From Alphaproteobacteria bacterium (GTDB lineage: Bacteria; Pseudomonadota; Alphaproteobacteria; UBA3830): a stretch of DNA of 64,000 nucleotides. The notes under the pieces are model-generated. The model was not told the DNA's origin, ran no database searches, and was given only the letters and a program-made list of their open reading frames with translations. The stretch lies in contig JAGCFW010000007.1 of NCBI GenBank assembly GCA_017649895.1, positions 1 to 64,000 of the forward strand, given 5' to 3'. The translations under genes and the position numbers were made by a program. Below, piece after piece: positions 58,439 through 64,000 of the stretch; the stretch's first letter is position 1; the number at the start of each line of letters is the position of its first letter.

Positions 58439-59770
58439 ATGAAAGCGAATATTTCGGGGTTTCCCGAGTTTCTTCCGAATGAACAGATTGTGTTTAATAG
58501 AGTTATGCAATCAATAAAAGATCATTTCGAATTGTATGGCTTCGTGCCGATGGAAACAGCGGCTGTCGAGAAGGTAGATGTGCTTCTTGCGAAGGGAAAC
58601 GATAACGAAATTTACGGACTTTACCGTTTAGCAGATAAAAACTCAAAGAAAGATTTGGGATTACGATTTGATTTAACGGTTCCTTTAGCCAGATATGTTA
58701 CTCAAAATTCAGGAGAGTTAATATTTCCCTTCAAGCGTTATCAGATTGCCCCGGTATGGCGAGGGGAAAGGCCTCAATACGGACGTTACCGCCAATTTTA
58801 TCAATGCGATGTCGATATAATCGGAGACGGAACGCTTTCCATTGATCACGACGCGGAGATTATTTCGCTGATCACGTGGTCATTGTCTACTCTGAAAGTT
58901 CCCGAATTCCACACAAAGATAAATAATCGAAAAATCTTAACGGGATTTTTCTCAAAATTGGTCGGACCGAACAAACTGATTGATACAATTCGTTTAGTGG
59001 ATAAATCAGAGAAAATTTCTCCCGAGGAATTTGAGTCTGGAATGATCGAACTTCTCAACAACGAGAAAGATTTTTCCAAGGTAAAAACCTTCCTGGATGC
59101 CGACAAAAGAGGAAGTATGGAAGAAATTTTGAATTGGCTTCAATCTCTTAGCTTGGGTGAGGAATTTGCTCAAGGGGTGGAAGAATTGAGTACGGTAGTG
59201 CAAATTTTGAGAAGACTGGGGTTATCGAACGAGCGTTTGAAAATCAGTACCAGATTGGCGCGAGGACTTACCTATTATACAGGAACGATTTTCGAAACAG
59301 TTTTTGATGACATCAAGGGTACAGGAAGCATTGCGGGAGGAGGACGCTACGAAGATTTAACCACGACTTTGGGGAATTCGAAAAAATATCCAGGAGTCGG
59401 AGCAACTATCGGAATTTCCCGATTGGTCCCCAAACTCATCGAATTAGGCTTGGTCAATGCCGACAAAAAATCTACAGCAGATCTTTTAATCACTGTACAA
59501 GATCGGAGTTTGGTGCCGTATTACATGAAGCTTGCCAATAAATTCAGGGCTCTTGGCATTAAAACTGAAACATATTTGCAAGACAAACCTCTCGGGGCGC
59601 AACTTACATACGCAAATAAAAAAGGAATCAATTTTGTTTTGATCGCGAATGAAATGGAAATCCTCGACAGCAAAGCGATAATTCGTAATTTAAAAACTCG
59701 AGAGCAAAAAGTAATTCGTACAGAGTTTATCGGAGACAAAGTAAAACAAATATTTGAGGGTTTTATTTAA
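58439..59770 (+). CDS. hisS: Histidyl-tRNA synthetase
   Basis: Class II synthetase for tRNA-His. Motif 2 reads KRYQIAPVWRGERPQYGRYRQFYQCDVDIIG, the His-specific motifs LARGLTYYTGTIFE and GGGRYEDL are present, and motif 3 is GVGATIGISRLVPKLIE. The RFDLTVPLARYV stretch is typical. The C-terminal anticodon domain ends near residue 443. It has a TGGAGAG ribosome site and follows ssrA after about 100 bases. Confidence 0.95.
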   Translation: MKANISGFPEFLPNEQIVFNRVMQSIKDHFELYGFVPMETAAVEKVDVLLAKGNDNEIYGLYRLADKNSKKDLGLRFDLTVPLARYVTQNSGELIFPFKRYQIAPVWRGERPQYGRYRQFYQCDVDIIGDGTLSIDHDAEIISLITWSLSTLKVPEFHTKINNRKILTGFFSKLVGPNKLIDTIRLVDKSEKISPEEFESGMIELLNNEKDFSKVKTFLDADKRGSMEEILNWLQSLSLGEEFAQGVEELSTVVQILRRLGLSNERLKISTRLARGLTYYTGTIFETVFDDIKGTGSIAGGGRYEDLTTTLGNSKKYPGVGATIGISRLVPKLIELGLVNADKKSTADLLITVQDRSLVPYYMKLANKFRALGIKTETYLQDKPLGAQLTYANKKGINFVLIANEMEILDSKAIIRNLKTREQKVIRTEFIGDKVKQIFEGFI

Positions 59771-59785
59771 TCCAGAAAAAAGTTT

Positions 59786-60439
59786 ATGGAAAGCAAAGGA
59801 AAGAGCGCTGAATTCATCAGCCCAAAGAGGCTGGTCAGCATCGTAATTGGAGGAGCGTTATCTTTGGCTGCGCTCTTAGATTGGCGCGTAAAAGACGTAT
59901 GCAAATGGAGTCATTTAGCGGAAATTCCAGACTTTTCAAAGCGAGTAGATTTAATTTATTCGATTTTTAAATGGAGCACTTATCATATTTATTTTGTTCA
60001 GGATTATAGAGATTACAGCAGTAGAGAGAAGCTTCTTGACGATGTGAACAAAAATCGTAAACACATAATGGAGCAACTCAAAGCTGAGGGATTTAAGGAC
60101 AACGAAATTGAAATTTCGCCAATAGGAAAGATCTATGAGTACGAAGGTCCAACTACTTGGTCTAAAAAAACAGAATTGTTCGGCATTAATGGCATAACAC
60201 TCACTGTGAAAACATCAAATAAAAAACTTTACAAGTTGTTTTCTGATGTTATTGTAACTATCTCTCATCAGCCGAAGACAATCGTTCAAACCTCATGGCC
60301 AATAGAAAAAATAAGGGGACATAGTGTCCATGAAAGTTCCAGACCCGTATTTAGTTTCAGCTTTACATCAGAAATATTGAAAATCTTGGATTGCACTCGC
60401 ATATCTGTTTTACACCAGACACTCATTGAAGAAAAATAA
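59786..60439 (+). CDS. Membrane-anchored protein, possibly SIMPL-domain-like
   Basis: I cannot assign this firmly. The 217-residue protein starts with a polar segment followed by one hydrophobic helix (LVSIVIGGALSLAALLDW). The rest is predicted soluble. The stretch DVNKNRKHIMEQLKAEGFKDNEIEISPIGKIYEYEG, followed by a strand-rich GINGITLTVKTSNKKLYKLFSDV, resembles the SIMPL domain (DUF541), in which a helix is followed by a G-x-x-x-x-D/E-I-x-T/S motif. It follows hisS by 15 bases and ends 68 bases before the convergent cupin gene. The match is weak and could be wrong. Confidence 0.6.
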   Translation: MESKGKSAEFISPKRLVSIVIGGALSLAALLDWRVKDVCKWSHLAEIPDFSKRVDLIYSIFKWSTYHIYFVQDYRDYSSREKLLDDVNKNRKHIMEQLKAEGFKDNEIEISPIGKIYEYEGPTTWSKKTELFGINGITLTVKTSNKKLYKLFSDVIVTISHQPKTIVQTSWPIEKIRGHSVHESSRPVFSFSFTSEILKILDCTRISVLHQTLIEEK

Positions 60440-60507
60440 GCATTGTCAAAAGAGTGCAACATCTAACCATCCGTCATGTTTTTCGCTGACACAGCATTTG
60501 AGATGCG

Positions 60508-60861
60508 CTATTCGGAAAATTCGCAAAACTCCACGTTTCTCATTTTAAACGGAGGAGTACAGCATACCACCAGATCAGCGAATTTTGCTCTGGTTATGTG
60601 CTTTTTCTCCGGTTCGATAACGTAGAAATCATGTTTACACAGTCGCACAGTCGTTCCGTCCTCGAAAAGAACTTCACACTCGCCCTCTAACACAAAAAAA
60701 GCCTCAAAAAACCCGTGATTTATTTCGCAAGGATATTCATTATTTCGGAAATGTACGACCGCACAATCGATAGGGAACGGATTTTCTTTTCCTTCGCAAT
60801 ATTCCTCTATCTGTATTCCGAAGACTTCTAATTTCAGAATTTCTTGCGCGCCAAACTTCAC
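60508..60861 (-). CDS. Cupin-domain protein
   Basis: A small 117-residue single-cupin protein. Conserved elements are a His/Glu pair in NHGFFEAFFVLEGECEVLFEDG and the second strand pair DFYVIEPEKKHITRA. The reduced first motif (a single His after EIN) leaves metal binding uncertain. No function is evident. Its start overlaps the map stop (ATGA), so the two are coupled. Confidence 0.75.
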   Translation of the reverse strand: MKFGAQEILKLEVFGIQIEEYCEGKENPFPIDCAVVHFRNNEYPCEINHGFFEAFFVLEGECEVLFEDGTTVRLCKHDFYVIEPEKKHITRAKFADLVVCCTPPFKMRNVEFCEFSE

Positions 60862-61658
60862 CTTTTCTTCGACTCTGTGCCATAAGGCGGTTTAGTTAAT
60901 CCCATAGGAGATTCCGTAAATATTTCGCAGCCATTTTCGGTAACTCCGATGGTGTGCTCAAACTGTGCCGACAGAGAATGATCCGCCGTGATCGCGGTCC
61001 ATCCGTCTCCCAGCAGCCGTGATTTGTAACCGCCAACATTAATCATCGGTTCAATTGTAAAGACATTACCGACTTCCAAGGTTAACCCCGTGTCCGGCTT
61101 TCCGTAGTGCAATACCATCGGTTCATCGTGAAACACTCGTCCGATACCGTGACCGCAATAATCTCTCACAACTGAAAACTTATTTTCTTCTGCGTAAGAC
61201 TGGATAACGTGTCCGATGTCGCCTAATCTTACTCCCGGTTTTACTGCTTCTATTGCCATCATCAGAGAATTGTAGGTAACGTCGATCAATTCCATTGCCT
61301 TAGCTGAGGGGCTTCCCACTATATACATACGACTGGTGTCACCGTACCATCCGTCTAAAATTACGGTAATATCAATATTTAGGATATCACCTTTTACCAA
61401 TTTTCTAGCTGATGGAATGCCATGACAAATTACGTGATTCAGTGAAATACAGGTCGCTTTCGGATATCCGTTGTATCCCAGCGGAGCAGGAATGGCATCA
61501 TTTCGCAAGATTTCTTCATGGCAAAGATGATCTAATTCCTCAGTTGTTACCCCTGCTTGCACAAACGGTGTGATGTAATCCAAAATATGAGCGGCAAGCT
61601 TTCCCGCTTCTCTGAGCCCGATAAAATCTTGCTTTGAATACTTTCGACAACTGACCAT
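60858..61658 (-). CDS. map: Methionine aminopeptidase, type I
   Basis: Removes the initiator methionine from new proteins. Metal ligands are seen as Asp in NIDITVILDGWYGDTSRMY (both Asp), His in YCGHGIGRVFHDEP, Glu in FTIEPMIN and Glu in SAQFEHTIGVTENG. Length 266 fits type I. It has an AAGGAA ribosome site and lies between pgsA (14 bases upstream) and the coupled cupin gene. Confidence 0.95.
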   Translation of the reverse strand: MVSCRKYSKQDFIGLREAGKLAAHILDYITPFVQAGVTTEELDHLCHEEILRNDAIPAPLGYNGYPKATCISLNHVICHGIPSARKLVKGDILNIDITVILDGWYGDTSRMYIVGSPSAKAMELIDVTYNSLMMAIEAVKPGVRLGDIGHVIQSYAEENKFSVVRDYCGHGIGRVFHDEPMVLHYGKPDTGLTLEVGNVFTIEPMINVGGYKSRLLGDGWTAITADHSLSAQFEHTIGVTENGCEIFTESPMGLTKPPYGTESKKR

Positions 61659-61672
61659 TTCTTTCCTTAAAA

Positions 61673-62236
61673 TTAATCCTGATTTTCCATTTCATTCGCG
61701 ATTTTAACCGCACCAAATTTCATATAGCGAACTCCCGTGAACACGGTCATGAATACGGCTATCCACAGCAAAAACAACCCCAACTGGTGTATTGTCAGTG
61801 TTTCGGGAAACATCGCGGAAAACAGCAGGCAAGTTATGGAAGACATCTGCATCGCGGTTTTCCATTTTGCATACCGAGTGACCGGAACCCTAACTTTCAT
61901 CTCCGCCATAAATTGCCTCAATCCCGAAACGATGATTTCTCTCGCCAAAATGATGGTTGCGGCGATGAGGTGAATTCCGCTGATAATTCCGACTCCAGAA
62001 AGCATGAGTAAAATCGTAGAGACTAACAACTTATCCGCGACAGGATCCAAAAAACGCCCAAACGCAGAAACCTGCTTCCATTGCCTGGCCAGATATCCAT
62101 CAAAAAAATCCGTTGCACAAGCAATAATGAACAGAATCGTTGCAATAAGGTGTGAAAAATAGCCATCTATATAAAAGCAAGCGACTATAAACGGAATTGA
62201 AAATATTCGCGATAACGTAAGCACATTCGGCAACAT
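61673..62236 (-). CDS. pgsA: Phosphatidylglycerophosphate synthase
   Basis: Transfers a phosphatidyl group from CDP-diacylglycerol to glycerol-3-phosphate, leading to phosphatidylglycerol. The CDP-alcohol transferase motif is complete: ATDFFDGYLARQWKQVSAFGRFLDPVADK. Four or more hydrophobic helices span the rest. The ATG at 62236 (MLPNVLTLSRIFS) was chosen since GAGGAG lies 8 bases upstream; a GTG at 62245 would put the ribosome site too close. Confidence 0.93.
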   Translation of the reverse strand: MLPNVLTLSRIFSIPFIVACFYIDGYFSHLIATILFIIACATDFFDGYLARQWKQVSAFGRFLDPVADKLLVSTILLMLSGVGIISGIHLIAATIILAREIIVSGLRQFMAEMKVRVPVTRYAKWKTAMQMSSITCLLFSAMFPETLTIHQLGLFLLWIAVFMTVFTGVRYMKFGAVKIANEMENQD

Positions 62237-62272
62237 ATCAAACACTCCTCACCCGTTCGAATTGTATCACAA

Positions 62273-63364
62273 TTAGACATTAAACCTAAAATGAAAAATG
62301 TCCCCGTCATTAACTACGTAATCTTTACCTTCCAATCGCATCTTCCCTGCAGCTTTTGCCCCTTGTTCTCCGTTGCATGAAATGTAATCGTCATAACTAA
62401 TAGTCTCTGCACAGATGAATCCTCTTTCGAAATCTGTGTGAATTACTCCGGCGGCTGTCGGAGCTTTAGCTCCGCGGTAGGTTGTCCAAGCGTGAGATTC
62501 TTGCGGACCGACAGTGAAAAAAGTCAGTAATCCCAAAAGATCATATCCGCCTCGGATTACCCTTGCCAATCCCGATTCTGAAAGACCTAGAGATTCTATG
62601 TATTCCTGCTTCTCTCCTTCATCTTGAATTTGAGCAATTTCTGCCTCGATCGCTGCCGAAATCATAACCACGGATGAATTTCGTTGCTTTGCAAATTTTT
62701 CAACTTCTTTCGTGTACCCATTTCCTGAAACCACATCGCTTTCAGAAACGTTACATACGTATAAAATAGGCTTCCGCGTTATAAGTTGAATGGTATTCGC
62801 AAAAATTTCCTCTTCTCCGGTTAATCCCAACTGGCTCAGCAACTTTCCTGACTCCAACCAATCGATGGATTTTCTCAAAAAATTCTTTTCGACAGCTAAA
62901 TCCGGATTGTTCTTTCTCGCAATCCCTTCTTCCTTTCTTTTTAAACTTTCGAGATCTGCAAGCATCAACTCCGTTTCGACTATCTCAATATCGCGAATAG
63001 GATCCACAGATCCGCTAACATGAGTTATGTCCGAACTGTCGAAACATCGAACAATGTGCAAAATAGCATCGGTACTTCTTATGTGACCCAAAAATTGGTT
63101 TCCGAGTCCCTCCCCTTTGCTGGCTCCTTTTACTAATCCCGCGATATCAACTATTTCGATTTGCGTAGGTATAATTTTTTCGCTATTCACCATTCCGGCT
63201 AACTTGTACAAACGAGGATCCGGAACTCCGATGCGTCCGACATTGGGCTCTATCGTACAAAAAGGATAATTCATTGCCTCCGCAGCGGTTGTTTGAGTTA
63301 TCGCATTAAACAAAGTTGATTTTCCCACATTCGGAAGTCCAACAATTCCGCAATTAAATCCCAT
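62273..63364 (-). CDS. ychF: YchF-family ATPase/GTPase (OLA1-like)
   Basis: A universally conserved P-loop protein that binds ribosomes and often prefers ATP to GTP. It has G1 GLPNVGKST, the DIAGLVKGASKGEGLGNQFLGHIRS stretch, a coiled-coil insert (VETELMLADLESLKRKEEG) and the C-terminal TGS-like domain (DLLGLLTFFTVGPQESHAWT onward). The G4 motif is changed to YVCNVSE, in line with ATP preference of YchF proteins. Length 363 is standard. It is divergent from phaC. Confidence 0.96.
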   Translation of the reverse strand: MGFNCGIVGLPNVGKSTLFNAITQTTAAEAMNYPFCTIEPNVGRIGVPDPRLYKLAGMVNSEKIIPTQIEIVDIAGLVKGASKGEGLGNQFLGHIRSTDAILHIVRCFDSSDITHVSGSVDPIRDIEIVETELMLADLESLKRKEEGIARKNNPDLAVEKNFLRKSIDWLESGKLLSQLGLTGEEEIFANTIQLITRKPILYVCNVSESDVVSGNGYTKEVEKFAKQRNSSVVMISAAIEAEIAQIQDEGEKQEYIESLGLSESGLARVIRGGYDLLGLLTFFTVGPQESHAWTTYRGAKAPTAAGVIHTDFERGFICAETISYDDYISCNGEQGAKAAGKMRLEGKDYVVNDGDIFHFRFNV

Positions 63365-63536
63365 ACTTATTTCCCTATAATTTACGGGGTCGAATATATC
63401 TCATATTTGATCATTTTCCAAGATACAGATCTATATCCCAATATCGCATGAGGGGGCTTCTAGTTTTTTATTCAATTTTTATGTATTTTTAACACATTTT
63501 ATTGTATTTTTATTGCGTGCGATAAGAGGAACATCT

Positions 63537-64000
63537 ATGGAACATTTTGTGCCGAATAATGAATCTTCGTTTAACAATTTTGATTTATTTCAATTTGCGG
63601 TATTGAATCCTCAGATTGCGATGCTTGCTTTTTTAAAAGTCGCCGAACAAATGGCAGGTCAACCGAAAAAAATTGAAAATTCACAGCAAGATTTATTGAA
63701 CAGATTAATCGAATTGCAAAAATCTTTTGTTAGAGAAGTATGTTCCAAGGATAAGAATTGCATCGATCTGGAGTATAACGCCAAAAATGAAAAATTCGAA
63801 GATAATGCTTTTGAAAATAATCCCATGATGCTTTTCGCCCGCAAGTTTTACGATACGACTTCATCTTGGATGCTAGATACCCTCGATAGTTTTGAGAATA
63901 TCGATCCGCAACTTATGCACAATGCCAGATTTTTTTTGAAACAATACATAGACATGATGTCGCCGGATAATTTTCCGTTCCTGAATCCTAGAGTTTTAAA
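63537..64000 (+). CDS. phaC: Poly(3-hydroxyalkanoate) synthase PhaC, N-terminal part (cut by window end)
   Basis: The frame is open to the window edge, giving about 154 residues. The N-terminal PhaC domain is recognisable: NPMMLFARKFYDTTSSWMLDTLD, then the very conserved ARFFLKQYIDMMSPDNFPFLNP near the break. The catalytic cysteine domain lies beyond the window. PHA synthase polymerises hydroxyacyl-CoA into storage granules; it is found in free-living and in some host-associated alphaproteobacteria. AAGAGGA lies 7 bases before the ATG. The 172-base divergent gap to ychF is very AT-rich and no clear promoter was picked. Confidence 0.85.
   Translation, partial: MEHFVPNNESSFNNFDLFQFAVLNPQIAMLAFLKVAEQMAGQPKKIENSQQDLLNRLIELQKSFVREVCSKDKNCIDLEYNAKNEKFEDNAFENNPMMLFARKFYDTTSSWMLDTLDSFENIDPQLMHNARFFLKQYIDMMSPDNFPFLNPRVL

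Overview
The window reads as an AT-rich, gene-dense alphaproteobacterial chromosome, most likely from a host-associated lineage such as Holosporales or a relative. The class assignment rests on several signs: a circularly permuted two-piece tmRNA gene, a class I lysyl-tRNA synthetase, an RpoH-type sigma factor, the gene orders proS-lolC/E-lolD-dnaE and leuS-lptE-holA, a DUF374 acyltransferase followed by waaA, and a TIGR01459-type HAD hydrolase. The lineage below class level is inference, from low GC, compact overlapping operons, a secreted ankyrin-repeat protein and the start of a PHA synthase. Almost everything from 1.2 kb onward is housekeeping.

Layout. 1-1116 is a small accessory scar. 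It holds an IS481-type transposase cut by the window edge, a wrecked tyrosine integrase truncated where that element appears to begin, and the tRNA-Glu whose 3' end faces the integrase. 1.2-8.0 kb (+) carries tamA, a tamB split by a frameshift in an A10 tract, a GST-like gene and yebC. 8.2-11.9 kb (-) is dsbD-like, lysS, uracil-DNA glycosylase. 12-20.4 kb (+) is yqgE, pyk, a DsbA-like lipoprotein, der, dnaB, alr and an unassigned polytopic membrane protein. 20.4-29.5 kb (-) is tRNA-Gly, proS, lolC/E, lolD, dnaE, yqaA and an M24 aminopeptidase, several overlapping by 4-8 bases. 29.6-34.6 kb (+) is DUF167, rph, hemW, radC, obgE and an EamA transporter that overlaps the convergent rpoH tail. 34.5-43.1 kb (mostly -) holds rpoH, an M48 protease with TPRs, a lone CatB-like acetyltransferase, an RND efflux pair, trpS and tRNA-Leu. 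43.3-50 kb (+) is ettA, a HAD hydrolase, leuS, lptE and holA. 50-64 kb holds a secreted ankyrin protein, recJ, an S9 peptidase lipoprotein, an FkbM methyltransferase with an export signal, a DUF374 acyltransferase, waaA, ssrA, hisS, a SIMPL-like protein, then (-) ychF, pgsA, map and a cupin, and (+) the start of phaC.

How the genes work together. Envelope biogenesis is heavily represented: tamAB for outer-membrane proteins, lolCDE for lipoproteins, lptE, waaA and DUF374 for lipid A/LPS, pgsA for phospholipid, and dsbD plus a DsbA-like lipoprotein for periplasmic thiols. Replication and repair (dnaB, dnaE, holA, recJ, radC, UDG) and translation (five aminoacyl-tRNA synthetases, der, obgE, ychF, ettA, ssrA, map, yebC) make up most of the rest. 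No CRISPR array, toxin-antitoxin pair, defence island or secretion cluster is visible. The most unusual points are the tRNA-Glu scar, the tamB poly-A frameshift, the ssrA gene with a very short spacer and a 23-residue tag, the exported FkbM protein, the hydrophobic tail on RpoH, and several perfect inverted repeats between genes.
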